The notes beneath the pieces were generated by a model. It was not told the origin of the DNA. It ran no database searches and worked only from the letters and a program-made list of their open reading frames with translations. Shown in pieces: positions 29,256 to 39,836 of a stretch of DNA of 64,000 nucleotides (position 1 is its first letter; each line of letters opens with the position of its first letter). The stretch lies in assembly GCF_029626225.1 (NCBI RefSeq), contig NZ_JARUBP010000001.1:1426001-1490000 (forward strand), in the 5' to 3' direction. Origin of the DNA: Asanoa sp. WMMD1127. GTDB lineage: Bacteria; Actinomycetota; Actinomycetes; Mycobacteriales; Micromonosporaceae. The position numbers and the translations under genes are program-made.

Positions 29256-30349
29256 TCGACGACCAGCTTGTCGGTGACCGGGCTCGACTGGCAGGTGAGC
29301 ACGTAGCCCCGCTCGACCTCGTCGGGTTCCAGCGCGTAGTTGCGGGCCATGGTGACCTCGCCCTCGACGATCCGGGCCCGACAGGTCGAGCAGACCCCGC
29401 CCTTGCACGCGAACGGCAGCTCGGAGCGGACCCGCAGCGCCGCGTCGAGGACGCGTTCGTCGCGGTGCATCCGCAGGGTCGACACCCGGCCGTCGAGCAG
29501 CACGGAGACCTCGACCGGCCCGTCGTCGCCCGCGGTGCCCGCGCGCCGCGGCGGCTCCGGCACGTCGTCGACGTGGAACAGCTCGGTGCGCACGGCCCCG
29601 GCCGGCACGCCGCGGCCGGCCAGCACGTTGCGGGCGTCGGTGACCAGCCCGTAGGGCCCGCACAGGAACCACTCGTCGACCACGTCGGCCGGCACGAGCA
29701 CGTCGAGCAGGCGGGCCAGCCGGTCGGCGTCGATCCGGCCGGAGAGCAGCTCCGACTCACCCGGTTCCTGGGAGAGCACGTGCACCACGTGCAGCCGGGC
29801 GGCGTAGCGGTCCTTGAGGTCGCCCAGCTCGTCGGCGAACATCACGCTGCGCGCGAACCGGTTGCCGTAGAGCAGGGTGAACCGGCTCCGCTCCTCGACC
29901 GCGAGCGCGGTGGCCACCAGCGACAGCACCGGCGTGATGCCGGAGCCGGCGGCGATCGCGCCGTAGTGCCGCTGCCGGCCCGCCTCGAACTCCGAGGTGA
30001 ACTTGCCCAACGGCGGCAGCACGTCGATCGCGTCGCCGCGGCGCAGGGCGCCGGCCGCGTAGCTGGAGAAGACGCCGCCGGGGATCTCCTTGACGCCGAT
30101 CCGCAGCACGCCGGCGCCCGCAAGCTCCGCCGGCGTCGAGCAGATCGAGTACGAGCGCCGGGCGTCACCGTCGTCGACCTTGCGCACGGTGAGGTGCTGG
30201 CCGGCCCGGAACGCGAACTGCTCGCGCAGCTCCGGCGGCACGGCGAAGGTGATCGCGACCGCGTCGTCGGTGAGCCGGTCGACCGCCGCGACGGGCAGCG
30301 GGTGGAACACCGGGCGCCGGCGGATGGGCTTGCTGATCGTCACGCTCAT
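29243..30349 (-). CDS. paaE: Phenylacetyl-CoA 1,2-epoxidase reductase subunit PaaE
   Basis: The 368-residue reductase delivers electrons from NAD(P)H to the PaaABC oxygenase. It has an FAD-binding domain (RRSYSICSTP near residue 68), a nucleotide-binding domain (AIAAGSGITPVLSL near residue 130) and a C-terminal plant-type 2Fe-2S domain (CKGGVCSTCRARIVEG with a distal CQ). ATG 30349 is 2 nt after the paaD stop; the upstream frame to 30472 lies inside paaD. Last gene of the paaABCDE order. Confidence 0.95.
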   Translation of the reverse strand: MSVTISKPIRRRPVFHPLPVAAVDRLTDDAVAITFAVPPELREQFAFRAGQHLTVRKVDDGDARRSYSICSTPAELAGAGVLRIGVKEIPGGVFSSYAAGALRRGDAIDVLPPLGKFTSEFEAGRQRHYGAIAAGSGITPVLSLVATALAVEERSRFTLLYGNRFARSVMFADELGDLKDRYAARLHVVHVLSQEPGESELLSGRIDADRLARLLDVLVPADVVDEWFLCGPYGLVTDARNVLAGRGVPAGAVRTELFHVDDVPEPPRRAGTAGDDGPVEVSVLLDGRVSTLRMHRDERVLDAALRVRSELPFACKGGVCSTCRARIVEGEVTMARNYALEPDEVERGYVLTCQSSPVTDKLVVDYDG

Positions 30350-30351
30350 CG

Positions 30352-30813
30352 TCAGTACGCCTTCATCGCGTCGAACGGCTCGCCACAGGCGCGGCACCGC
30401 CACAGCGCCTTGCACGCCGTGGACCCGAACCGGCTCAGCTGCTCGGTGTCGGGCGAGCCGCACAGCGTGCACCGCACGGCTATCGACAGGGTGACCGGCC
30501 GGGCCGGCCCGGGCGGCGCGACGCCGGCGGCGGCGAGCTTGGCCCGCCCGTCCGGCGAGATCCAGTCGGTGCTCCAGGCCGGTGCGAAGACGGTGCGGAC
30601 CTCGTGGTCGGCGTGGCCGGCGGCGCGCAGGGCGGCGCCGATGTCGGCCCGGATCACATCCATCGCGGGGCAGCCGGTGTAGGTGGGCGTAATGGTGACG
30701 GTGACGTGACCGCGCTCGTCGGTCTCGACGGCGCGGAGGATGCCCAGCTCGTCGATCGTGACCACGCGCAGCTCGGGGTCGACGACCGCGGCCACCGCGG
30801 CCCGCGCGGTCAC
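30352..30813 (-). CDS. paaD: Phenylacetyl-CoA epoxidase maturation protein PaaD
   Basis: A 153-residue MIP18/DUF59-family protein with a C-terminal zinc-ribbon-like segment. The conserved PTYTGCPAMDVIRADI near residue 52 marks the DUF59 core; two CxxC pairs (CTLCGS and CRACGE) lie in the tail. PaaD proteins are thought to help assemble the iron centres of the epoxidase system. GTG 30813 overlaps the paaC stop (GTGA). Confidence 0.92.
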   Translation of the reverse strand: MTARAAVAAVVDPELRVVTIDELGILRAVETDERGHVTVTITPTYTGCPAMDVIRADIGAALRAAGHADHEVRTVFAPAWSTDWISPDGRAKLAAAGVAPPGPARPVTLSIAVRCTLCGSPDTEQLSRFGSTACKALWRCRACGEPFDAMKAY

Positions 30814-31514
30814 CAGCGGGCTCCCGGGTGGTCGCGGTGCAGCTGCTGCATCTCGGCGAGCAGCTCGACCAGGTGCTTGCGCTCGCCGGTGGGCTCGTCG
30901 ACGGCCGGCGGCACGGTCAGCGTCGCCCGGCCGAGCACACCTTCCACTGTGGACGACCACGGTCCGCGGATCGTGTCCAGCTCGACCGGGCCGTCGGCGC
31001 CCTTGAACAGCCCGTCGACGTAGGGCCACAGCGTGTCGAAGGCGCCCTGCATGCGCCGGTGCGACTCGTCGGTGCCGTCACCCAGCCGCAGTGTCCACAG
31101 TGTGCTGTGGTCGAGGTGGTACGCCGACTCCTTGCGGGCCTTGGCGGCGATGGCGGCCAGCCGCTCGTCGCCGCCGGCGGCCAGGGCCTCGTAGAGCGGC
31201 AGCTGGAACGCGGAGAGCAGCAACAGCTTGGCGATCACGTGCGCGAAGTCGGGCTCGGGCTGTTCGACCAGCCGGCAGTTGCGGAAAGCGGCCGCGTCGC
31301 GGCGGTAGGCCAGCGCGTCCTCGTCGCGGCCCGCGCCCTCCAGGTCGCCGGCGTAGGTCAGCAGCAACCGCGCCGCGCCGAGCTGGTCGAGCGCGATGTT
31401 GGCCAGCGCGACGTCTTCTTCCATCTCCGGCCCGGCGGCGTACCACGCGCCGAACCGCTGGGCGGTGATCAGCGCGTCGTCGCCCAGCCGCAGCAGGTAG
31501 TCCACGGTCGTCAC
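30810..31514 (-). CDS. paaC: Phenylacetyl-CoA epoxidase structural subunit PaaC
   Basis: A 234-residue ferritin-like subunit that pairs with PaaA. Family features include LRLGDDALITAQRFGAWY at the N-terminus, DVALANIALDQLGAARLLL and KESAYHLDHS. PaaC keeps the four-helix fold but not a full di-iron site and is considered structural. It starts with ATG inside the last codons of paaB (4-nt overlap). Confidence 0.94.
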   Translation of the reverse strand: MTTVDYLLRLGDDALITAQRFGAWYAAGPEMEEDVALANIALDQLGAARLLLTYAGDLEGAGRDEDALAYRRDAAAFRNCRLVEQPEPDFAHVIAKLLLLSAFQLPLYEALAAGGDERLAAIAAKARKESAYHLDHSTLWTLRLGDGTDESHRRMQGAFDTLWPYVDGLFKGADGPVELDTIRGPWSSTVEGVLGRATLTVPPAVDEPTGERKHLVELLAEMQQLHRDHPGARW

Positions 31515-31792
31515 AGGTGCTTCGCTCCGTCGGGCACGGCGTAGAACGTCGGGTGGCGGTAGACCTTGTCGGCGGCCGGGTCGAAGAAGGCGTCCTTCTC
31601 GTCGGGGCTCGACGCGGTGATCGCGTCGGCCGGGACGACCCAGATCGAGACGCCCTCCTCGCGGCGGGTGTAGACGTCACGGGCGTTGCGCAACGCCATC
31701 GCCGCGTCCGGCGCGTGCAAGCTGCCGACATGCGTGTGCGACAACCCCCGCCGGGGCCGCACGAACACTTCGAACAAGGGTTCACCGTTCAT
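31511..31792 (-). CDS. paaB: Phenylacetyl-CoA epoxidase subunit PaaB
   Basis: A small 93-residue subunit that bridges epoxidase heterodimers. FEVFVRPRRGLSHTHVGSLH and MALRNARDVYTRREEG are characteristic. It follows paaA after a 70-nt gap, the only sizeable gap in the operon, and overlaps paaC by 4 nt. Confidence 0.94.
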   Translation of the reverse strand: MNGEPLFEVFVRPRRGLSHTHVGSLHAPDAAMALRNARDVYTRREEGVSIWVVPADAITASSPDEKDAFFDPAADKVYRHPTFYAVPDGAKHL

Positions 31793-31862
31793 GCGCCTGC
31801 CTCGCTTCGCTCAGAGAAGCGCGACCCGGCTGCTGAGCCGACTGATTCGGTCGCAAGCTCCC

Positions 31863-32915
31863 TCATGCCGCCACCGTCTCCTGTTGCTTGGCGGCGTACG
31901 CCGCAGCTGCTTCGCGTACCCAGGCGCCGTCGGAGTGGGCCCGGCGCCGGTGCGCCATCCGCTCCGCGTTGCACGGGCCGTCGCCCTTGATCACCCGCAT
32001 CAGCTCGTCGTAGTCGGGCGCGGTGAAGTCGTGCTCCTGCCGCTCCTCGTTCCAGCGCAGCTCCGGGTCGGGGATGCGCAGGCCGAGCACGCCGGCCTGC
32101 TGGACGCACATGTCGACGAAGCGCTGCCGCAGGTCGTCGTTGGAGAAGCGCTTGATCTTCCAGGCCATCGACTGCGCGGAGTGGGTGGAGTCGGTGTCGG
32201 GCGGGCCGAACATGGCCAGCGAGGGATACCACCAGCGGTCGACGGCGTCCTGGGCCATCGCGTGCTGCTCGGGGGTGCCGTGCGAGAGGGTGTGCAGAAT
32301 CTCGTAGCCCTGCCGCTGGTGGAAGGACTCCTCCTTGCAGATCCTGATCATCGCGCGGGCGTAGGGCCCGTAGGAGCAGCGGCACAGCGGCACCTGGTTG
32401 ACGATCGCCGCGCCATCGACGAGCCAGCCGATCGCGCCGATGTCGGCCCACGTCAACGTCGGGTAGTTGAAGATCGAGCTGTATTTCTGGCGGCCGTCGA
32501 TGAGCATCTCGACCAGCTCCTCGCGGGTGACGCCGAGCGTTTCGGCGGCCGCGTAGAGATAAAGGCCGTGACCGGCCTCGTCCTGCACCTTGGCCAGCAG
32601 GATGGCCTTGCGCTTGAGCGAGGGGGCGCGAGTGATCCAGCTGCCTTCCGGCTGCATCCCGATGATTTCGGAATGCGCGTGTTGGGCGATTTGTCGGACC
32701 AGCCCGCGCCGATAGGCGTCGGGCATCCAGTCGCGTGGCTCGATCTTCTGGTCGGCCGCGATCACCGCGTCGAAGTAGTCCTGCAGAGCCGCCGGATCGC
32801 CTTCGACCCGACCCTGGTGCGCGGCGGCGCGCAACGCCGCCTCGGCGGCCTCGACCTGCCCGAGGAGACCACCGTCGGACCCGGCATCCGGGCCGGCGAA
32901 GTCATTCCCGTACAT
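31863..32915 (-). CDS. paaA: Phenylacetyl-CoA epoxidase catalytic subunit PaaA
   Basis: The di-iron oxygenase subunit that epoxidises the ring of phenylacetyl-CoA. The 350-residue protein has the expected iron ligands in [12 protein letters not shown] (ExxH) and [15 protein letters not shown] (ExxH), and the [10 protein letters not shown] loop. I chose ATG 32915; a GTG nine codons earlier is less likely. First gene of paaABCDE. The ligase, dehydrogenase and isomerase genes of the rest of the pathway are not in this window. Confidence 0.95.
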   Translation of the reverse strand: MYGNDFAGPDAGSDGGLLGQVEAAEAALRAAAHQGRVEGDPAALQDYFDAVIAADQKIEPRDWMPDAYRRGLVRQIAQHAHSEIIGMQPEGSWITRAPSLKRKAILLAKVQDEAGHGLYLYAAAETLGVTREELVEMLIDGRQKYSSIFNYPTLTWADIGAIGWLVDGAAIVNQVPLCRCSYGPYARAMIRICKEESFHQRQGYEILHTLSHGTPEQHAMAQDAVDRWWYPSLAMFGPPDTDSTHSAQSMAWKIKRFSNDDLRQRFVDMCVQQAGVLGLRIPDPELRWNEERQEHDFTAPDYDELMRVIKGDGPCNAERMAHRRRAHSDGAWVREAAAAYAAKQQETVAA

Positions 32916-33244
32916 GCCTACAGTGTTACAGCTTCCTGACACTCAAGCCAGCACCTGTAACAAACCCGTGGCACGGCGTTACTCCGAGTGAGCGAATCTG
33001 TGCCGTCCGCACGGACTGATTCCACTGTGGACAATGAATCGCATCACCCGCATTCCTATGTTTTCCTTAAGTTGCATCGCCAAACGCGTCGGAAACGGGA
33101 CGATTTCGGGCTGCTTGCGGAAATTCCACCCGTGCAATGGCGTCACCACCGGTCGTAGACTTCACCGCGGTAGATCGCCAACCCCCCGGCGGTCCGTTAC
33201 CGAGAGCCGCCCCCCGGCCTGAAATCAACCGGAGATCACCCCTC
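32916..33244. promoter_or_regulatory. Divergent intergenic region between paaA and the beta-lactamase-like cluster
   Basis: This 329-nt gap must carry the promoters for paaA (minus) and for the first beta-lactamase-like gene (plus). GTTACAG (32925-32931) and CTGTAAC (32955-32961) form an inverted repeat with a 23-nt spacer just upstream of paaA and could be an operator. A lower-GC patch around 33050-33110 (GTTTTCCTTAAGTTG) may be promoter DNA. GGAGAT about 9 nt before the ATG at 33245 is a ribosome site. No ORF or RNA gene is convincing here. Confidence 0.4.
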
Positions 33245-34210
33245 ATGCGTCCTCGCGTGGTTCTGGTGCTCGCCCTCGCCGCACTGCTGCTCGGCGGCGT
33301 ACTGCTGGTGCCCGCCGCCTACGGCCAGCTCAAGGGCGACGACGGTGCCACCGCGACCACGGCCGTGGCGGCCACCGCCACGATCCCGCCCAAGGTCGTC
33401 GAGCCACCCCAGCCGACGCTGGCGCCGCAGCCGGTCTCCGTGAAGGTCGACGGCTTCTATTCGTGGGCGCTGATGGACCTCAAGAGCGGCAAGATCTCCG
33501 GCTCCAAGAACAGCGCGACCCAGACCAGCTCGACCGAGTCGATGATCAAGACGTGGATCGTCTCCGATTTCCTGCGCCAGCGCGACGAGGACGGCAGGCC
33601 GGTCTCCTCCTACGAGAAGACGATGGTGCAGCGCGCGATCCGCAACAGCGACGACGACGCGGCGGGGTCGCTCAACAAACTCGGCGGCGGAACCACGCAG
33701 ACGAAGCGCATGATCAGCTGGTGCGGGCTCAAGAACACCCACCTCGGCACCGTGCCCGGATACGTCGGCTGGTGGAGCTTCACCGAGATGTCCGCGCAGG
33801 ACGTGACCCGGCTCGGCAAGTGCATCCAGTCGGGCAAGGCGGCCGGCAAGAAATACACGCCGCTGGTGCTCAGCGAGATGACCAAGGTGCAGGGCACGGT
33901 CGCGCAGCAGCAGAAGACGTCGGGCGGCGGGCGCTGGGGCATCATCGACGGCCTGCCCAAGGAGATCGTCGCGAAGCAGGGCCCGATCAGCATCAAGAAC
34001 GGCTGGACCGCGCTGGTGTACGACGGCGACTGGCACATCAGTTGCATGGCCATCAGCAAGGAGTGGGTGCTGGCGGTGCAGACCCGCTACCCCGCCTCCC
34101 AGGGCCTGGCCTACGGCGCCAAGGTCTGCCAGAACACCGCCACGCAGCTGGTGACGCCCAAGGTCGGCGCCGCCCTGCAGCTCCCCTCGTCCGCAGGCAC
34201 CCAGGGCTGA
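33245..34210 (+). CDS. Membrane-anchored class A beta-lactamase-fold protein (tandem copy 1)
   Basis: A 321-residue protein with an N-terminal membrane segment (residues 4-24), a Thr/Ala/Pro-rich linker to about 65 and a serine beta-lactamase-like domain. The catalytic triad of motifs reads S99-M-I-K102 (SxxK), S135-D-D137 where the family has SDN, and K252-N-G254 (KTG-like). Two cysteine pairs may form disulfides. The SDD change and KNG suggest altered or lost beta-lactam hydrolysis. It is first of three tandem paralogs; the next starts 5 nt later. A cell-wall peptide hydrolase or binding role is possible but unproved. Confidence 0.75.
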   Translation: MRPRVVLVLALAALLLGGVLLVPAAYGQLKGDDGATATTAVAATATIPPKVVEPPQPTLAPQPVSVKVDGFYSWALMDLKSGKISGSKNSATQTSSTESMIKTWIVSDFLRQRDEDGRPVSSYEKTMVQRAIRNSDDDAAGSLNKLGGGTTQTKRMISWCGLKNTHLGTVPGYVGWWSFTEMSAQDVTRLGKCIQSGKAAGKKYTPLVLSEMTKVQGTVAQQQKTSGGGRWGIIDGLPKEIVAKQGPISIKNGWTALVYDGDWHISCMAISKEWVLAVQTRYPASQGLAYGAKVCQNTATQLVTPKVGAALQLPSSAGTQG

Positions 34211-34214
34211 CCCG

Positions 34215-35162
34215 TTGAGCACTCCCCCCAAGCGGCGCCGGGCCCGGCGCGCCACCACCGTCATCGCTCTCGTCGTCGTCCTCGCCGCCCTCGGCATCGC
34301 CGGCATGCGCCTCTGGCCCGGCTCGCCGCTGGCCGCCCGGGCCGCGGCGCGCTGGGAGAACCCGCCCGACCTGACCGGCGCGACCGGCGACCCCGAGTCG
34401 TCCCGCGCACCGTCGCGGGAGCCGGCGCCCGCGCCCGAGAAGACCCTCGACCCGCTGCCGGTCAGGGCGACGGACATCAAGATCGACCACACCGGCTGGT
34501 ACTCCTGGGCGCTGCTCGACACGCGTACGGGTGAGATGTCCGGTCCGGCCGACCGCACCGAGCTGAGCACCACCGCCTCGTTGATCAAGTCGTGGATCGG
34601 CGCCGACTTCCTGCGCCGGTCGGCCGAGCAGGGCAAGACGCCCAGCGACTCCCGGATGGCCCAGGTCAAGACGATGATCCGGGACAGCGACAACACCGCG
34701 GCGCAGTCGCTCTACGAGGCCAACGGCGGCTCGCCGTCGATCAAGCGGCTGATCTCGATGTGCAAGCTAAAGGACAGCAAGGTGGCGGCCGACGGCGGCT
34801 GGAGCCGGACACTGCTCTCGCCCGCCGACATCACCCGGCTCGGCGCCTGCATCGCCGACGGCACGGCGGCCGGCCCGAAATACACCAACTACCTGCTCGG
34901 CGAAATGCGCCAGGTGCGCGGCACCGGCGACTTCGGCCCGCGCAAGGCGTTCCCGGCGACCGAGCAGAAGAAGATCGCCATCAAGAACGGCTGGGTCGAC
35001 CGGCAGCGCGAGCAGGAGTACCACGTCAGCTGCATGGCCATCGGCGACGGCTGGGTGATCGGCGTGATGACCAAGTACGACATCAGCAAGGGCTACACGT
35101 ACGGCGCCGACATCTGCGAGCAGGTGGGCGAGCAGCTCCGGGCCGCGGCGGCGGACCGCTAG
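34215..35162 (+). CDS. Membrane-anchored class A beta-lactamase-fold protein (tandem copy 2)
   Basis: A 315-residue paralog beginning at TTG, 4 nt after copy 1. A highly basic start (KRRRARR) precedes one membrane helix (residues 14-32), which fits an N-in anchor without cleavage. The motifs are S122-L-I-K125, S158-D-N160 and K257-N-G259, so SxxK and SDN are intact while the third motif is KNG rather than KTG. The segment ADITRLGACIADG and the C-terminal HVSCMAIGDGWVIGVM are shared almost identically with copy 3. Expression with copy 1 is likely because of the spacing. Confidence 0.77.
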   Translation: MSTPPKRRRARRATTVIALVVVLAALGIAGMRLWPGSPLAARAAARWENPPDLTGATGDPESSRAPSREPAPAPEKTLDPLPVRATDIKIDHTGWYSWALLDTRTGEMSGPADRTELSTTASLIKSWIGADFLRRSAEQGKTPSDSRMAQVKTMIRDSDNTAAQSLYEANGGSPSIKRLISMCKLKDSKVAADGGWSRTLLSPADITRLGACIADGTAAGPKYTNYLLGEMRQVRGTGDFGPRKAFPATEQKKIAIKNGWVDRQREQEYHVSCMAIGDGWVIGVMTKYDISKGYTYGADICEQVGEQLRAAAADR

Positions 35163-35265
35163 AAGTCCAGGTGCGGGCCCTTTCGGGTCGTTAACCTTAC
35201 GCCAGGACCTCGCACAACGCGATGGACTGCCACACCCATCGGTCCGGCGACACCTGGGGCTTACC

Positions 35266-37058
<1,793 letters not shown>

Positions 37059-38297
37059 TCAGTGGGACACCGCTGGGGCGACCACTCCGGATGTGACGCG
37101 TTCGCGGCGGATGGCCCGGGCGACCGGCAGCGCCGCGGCCAGCACCGCGAGGACCCCGGCGAGGCCGAAAGCGAACACCAGGGCACGCGGGGAGAAGGGG
37201 CCCAGCAGGGCGCCGGCCACCACGTACCCGAACATGGCGCCGCCGTTGGCCGCCGCGTTGAGGGCCGCGTACCCCCGGCCTCGGGATCGTTCCGGCACCC
37301 GCCGGGCGATGAGGATCGTGCTGAACACGCCGAGACCGCCGTTGAGCAGGCCGCCGGCCAGCCAGAGCAGCACGACCAGCCAGACGCCGGGCGCCGCCGC
37401 GCTGATCAGCACGGGGACGCAGGTGGCGCCGAGCAGCACGAGCACGGCCCGGGTCAGCCCGCTGTCGTCGTCGAACCGACGCACGGCCTTGGCGAACATC
37501 CACGCGCCGGCCGCCATCCCGGCCGTCCACGAGGCGGTGACCAGGCCGAATGCGGAGGTGGAGGCGCCGAGGGTCTCGCGTACGAAGAAGACCTCGATGA
37601 CGTTGACGCCGCCCACGCCGGCGACCACCGCGCCGAAGGCTAGGAAGGTCGCGAGCAGGAGGCCGTCGCCGCGCAGGCGCCACGGCGTCTCCGGCATCGC
37701 GGTGGCCGCGGCGGCGGTGACCCCACCACGGCGGGTACGCAGCAGCAGCCCCGCGACCGCGACGGCCAGGTAGGTCGCGGCGTCGATGAGCAACGGCGGC
37801 CGGGTGCCGAACGCGCCGACCAGGAAGCCGGCGGCCGCCGGGCCGAGCAGCGTGCCGATCATCGAGGCGGTCTGTCCGATCGCGCTGGCCTTGGGCAGGT
37901 CGTCGCGGGTGACCATCGAGGGCACCAGCGCCGCGAAGGTCGGGTTGGAGATGCCGAGGCCGGCCGCCAGCACGGCGACCAAGGCGATGAGCATGACCGG
38001 CGAGGACACGAAGGCCATCGCGGTGCAGACCGCCGCCTGGGCGAGTCCGACGGAGACCAGGAGCGCCCGGCTGTCGAACCGGTCGGCCAGCCGGCCGGCG
38101 AGCGGGGCAAGGGCGACCAGCGGCAGGGTGGCGGCGATCCACAGCCCGGACACCGCGAGCCCGCCGGCCCCCCGGTCCTGCAGGGCGAGCGCGAGCGTGG
38201 TGGCCGCGAGCGCGTCGCCCGCCATCGAGAGGGCGCGCGACCCGGCCGTGATGTAGACGTCGCTCCAGCGCGACTCACCCGCAGATGCGAAGGACAT
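37059..38297 (-). CDS. Major facilitator superfamily transporter
   Basis: A 412-residue membrane protein with about 12 predicted helices. The MFS motif A region is LAGRLADRFDSRALLVS between helices 2 and 3, and TLLGPAAAGFLVGAFG lies in the helix 5 region. The substrate cannot be read; similarity is to the general drug-efflux-like MFS group. ATG 38297 is preferred; GTG 38318 would add seven residues. It follows an ArsR-type regulator on the same strand by about 50 nt, suggesting that the regulator controls this exporter. Confidence 0.85.
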   Translation of the reverse strand: MSFASAGESRWSDVYITAGSRALSMAGDALAATTLALALQDRGAGGLAVSGLWIAATLPLVALAPLAGRLADRFDSRALLVSVGLAQAAVCTAMAFVSSPVMLIALVAVLAAGLGISNPTFAALVPSMVTRDDLPKASAIGQTASMIGTLLGPAAAGFLVGAFGTRPPLLIDAATYLAVAVAGLLLRTRRGGVTAAAATAMPETPWRLRGDGLLLATFLAFGAVVAGVGGVNVIEVFFVRETLGASTSAFGLVTASWTAGMAAGAWMFAKAVRRFDDDSGLTRAVLVLLGATCVPVLISAAAPGVWLVVLLWLAGGLLNGGLGVFSTILIARRVPERSRGRGYAALNAAANGGAMFGYVVAGALLGPFSPRALVFAFGLAGVLAVLAAALPVARAIRRERVTSGVVAPAVSH

Positions 38298-38346
38298 ACT
38301 TCGAAAATATTCCTTCACATCTGCAGGCGCAAGCCCCCAGAACCCA

Positions 38347-38925
38347 TCAGTCGTCGGGGAAGACGGCGAAGTGGACCCGCGCGGTACGCGCCCCCTCCGG
38401 CACGGCGTCCTTGCGGTCCCGCACGCGGAGCGGCGCGATCAGCCGTTGCACCTGCTCAAACAGCTCCTTGAGCTCCTCCGCCGTGACGATGACGGTCGAG
38501 GTGTTGTAACCGGCGGCGTCGTGCCACTCCGGTTGCTCGCCGCGCGCCCGCGCCAGGAAGGCCCGCAGGCGGGCGTAGTCGCGGTCGACGTACATGCCGA
38601 CGAGCTCGTCCTCGGCCGCCTGCGTGTCGGCGTCGGCGTCGCGCTCGAGGTCGATGCCCCAGGAGTGCACGGGGCTCTGCCAGACCCGCTCCCGCCCGTC
38701 ACCGCGACTCGGCGCCTGCTCGATCATGCCGACCTTGGCCAGCTCCCGGAGGTGGTAGCTGGTCGCGCTCGGCGACAGCCCCACGATCTCCGCGAGCTCG
38801 GTCGCCGTCCGCCCCTCCCCGGTGACGTTCAGATCCTCGATGATCGCCACCCGCGCCGGATGCGCCAGCGCCCGCAACACCTTCGGATCCGAAATCCGGC
38901 GCCGCTCCTGCCCGACATCGGTCAT
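38347..38925 (-). CDS. ArsR-family winged-helix regulator
   Basis: A 192-residue protein. Residues 12-80 form an ArsR/HTH_20 winged helix (LRALAHPARVAIIEDL, then ATELAEIVGLSPSATSYHLR), and residues 90-190 form a second helical domain with no known ligand motif. There is no CxC metal site, so it is not a typical metal sensor. It lies just upstream of the MFS gene and probably represses it. The start at ATG 38925 follows the domain; the longer frame to 39024 runs into the higA-like gene. Confidence 0.85.
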   Translation of the reverse strand: MTDVGQERRRISDPKVLRALAHPARVAIIEDLNVTGEGRTATELAEIVGLSPSATSYHLRELAKVGMIEQAPSRGDGRERVWQSPVHSWGIDLERDADADTQAAEDELVGMYVDRDYARLRAFLARARGEQPEWHDAAGYNTSTVIVTAEELKELFEQVQRLIAPLRVRDRKDAVPEGARTARVHFAVFPDD

Positions 38926-38965
38926 ACGCACATCGTCCCACCGCCGTCGGCAGGCTCCGGGTGGG

Positions 38966-39283
38966 CTAGGCGATGGCCGCGATATCGCCGTCATCGAAGT
39001 AAATGGCCTGTTGTAGTCGGCCACCGAGTGCGGCCGCGAACCGAGCGACGACGTCCTGGCCCGAAATCTGCCCCTGCTCGATCTGCGACACCCGGCCCTT
39101 CGTCACGCCCATCCGCTCCGCCACCTGCCGCTGTGTGAACCCCCGGGCGCGGCGGATCTCCGCCAGCCGCCGCCCGACCACCTCGGCCAGCAACTCTTCC
39201 TTGCCCGCCGCGACGGCGGCCTCGCCACCAGCCCGCCGCACCTGCTCACCGCGGACGTCTTCCCACCGCACGTAGCTGCTCAT
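38966..39283 (-). CDS. XRE-family antitoxin (HigA-like)
   Basis: A 105-residue protein. An N-terminal acidic stretch is followed by a helix-turn-helix at about residues 40-95 (RRARGFTQRQVAERMGVTKG, RVSQIEQGQISGQDVV), typical of HigA/XRE antitoxins that repress their own operon. ATG 39283 overlaps the upstream toxin stop by 4 nt. The toxin-first order matches HigBA modules. Confidence 0.85.
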   Translation of the reverse strand: MSSYVRWEDVRGEQVRRAGGEAAVAAGKEELLAEVVGRRLAEIRRARGFTQRQVAERMGVTKGRVSQIEQGQISGQDVVARFAAALGGRLQQAIYFDDGDIAAIA

Positions 39284-39642
39284 CCGGCGCCCTCCTGCTC
39301 CGCGCGTTCCTTCAAATAGCTCTCGTACCGTTGCTCGGCCAACGGGATGGCCTCGTCGTACCAGCTTTTCCAGCGTCCCGCCTTGTCGCCCGCCACCAAC
39401 AGGATGCTCGACCGCCATGGGTCGAAGATGAACAAAATGCGCGTGGTGCCTGGACGTAGCTCCTTCACGTTGGCCAGAGACGAACCGGCGATGGTGTCGA
39501 CGAGCGGCCGGCCCAGCCCTGGCCCGATCTCGGCCAGCAGATCAATCGCCTGCACCACACGGGCGTGCGCCACGGCGTCCAATCCGTTGACCCACTCCAT
39601 CACCTCGTTGACCACGTAGACGTCCCACTCGTCCGCGACCAC
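39280..39642 (-). CDS. RelE/HigB-like toxin
   Basis: A 120-residue protein in the RelE/ParE superfamily (Gp49-type HigB). It has VKELRPGTTRILFIFDPWRS, the core strand pattern of these ribonucleases, and a basic C-terminal half (DKAGRWKSWYDEAIPLAEQR). Partner of the downstream XRE antitoxin with a 4-nt overlap. I chose GTG 39642 because the protein then begins DEWDVYVVNEVMEW and the promoter-proximal palindrome lies immediately upstream. Likely a ribosome-dependent mRNA endonuclease; the exact catalytic residues were not assigned. Confidence 0.85.
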   Translation of the reverse strand: MVADEWDVYVVNEVMEWVNGLDAVAHARVVQAIDLLAEIGPGLGRPLVDTIAGSSLANVKELRPGTTRILFIFDPWRSSILLVAGDKAGRWKSWYDEAIPLAEQRYESYLKERAEQEGAG

Positions 39643-39658
39643 ACGCTCAAGTTTAGCA

Positions 39659-39679
39659 ATCGCTATACCTAATAGCGAT
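39659..39679. promoter_or_regulatory. Candidate autoregulatory operator of the HigBA-like module
   Basis: An 8-bp perfect inverted repeat, ATCGCTAT and ATAGCGAT, separated by 5 nt. It is AT-rich in a very GC-rich region and sits 17 nt upstream of the toxin start, the usual position of a HigA operator. Binding is inferred. Confidence 0.6.
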
Positions 39680-39836
39680 ATTCGGTGGAGCTGGTTCGAG
39701 GGTGGGCGTAGCGTGGAGCGCCGCTGCGCTGGAGGCGTGGCTACCGGGCACTGCCGGCACCGTGGGGCGACCGCGGAGTTCCGGGCGGCCCAGGTCTTCC
39801 CGAGTCGCACTGACAAACCGCCGGAAGGTTCCTCGG

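Noticed and set aside
39680-39836. Possible rifamycin-associated element before the helD-like gene
   Set aside because: No GC-rich inverted repeat of the expected kind was seen in the leader.
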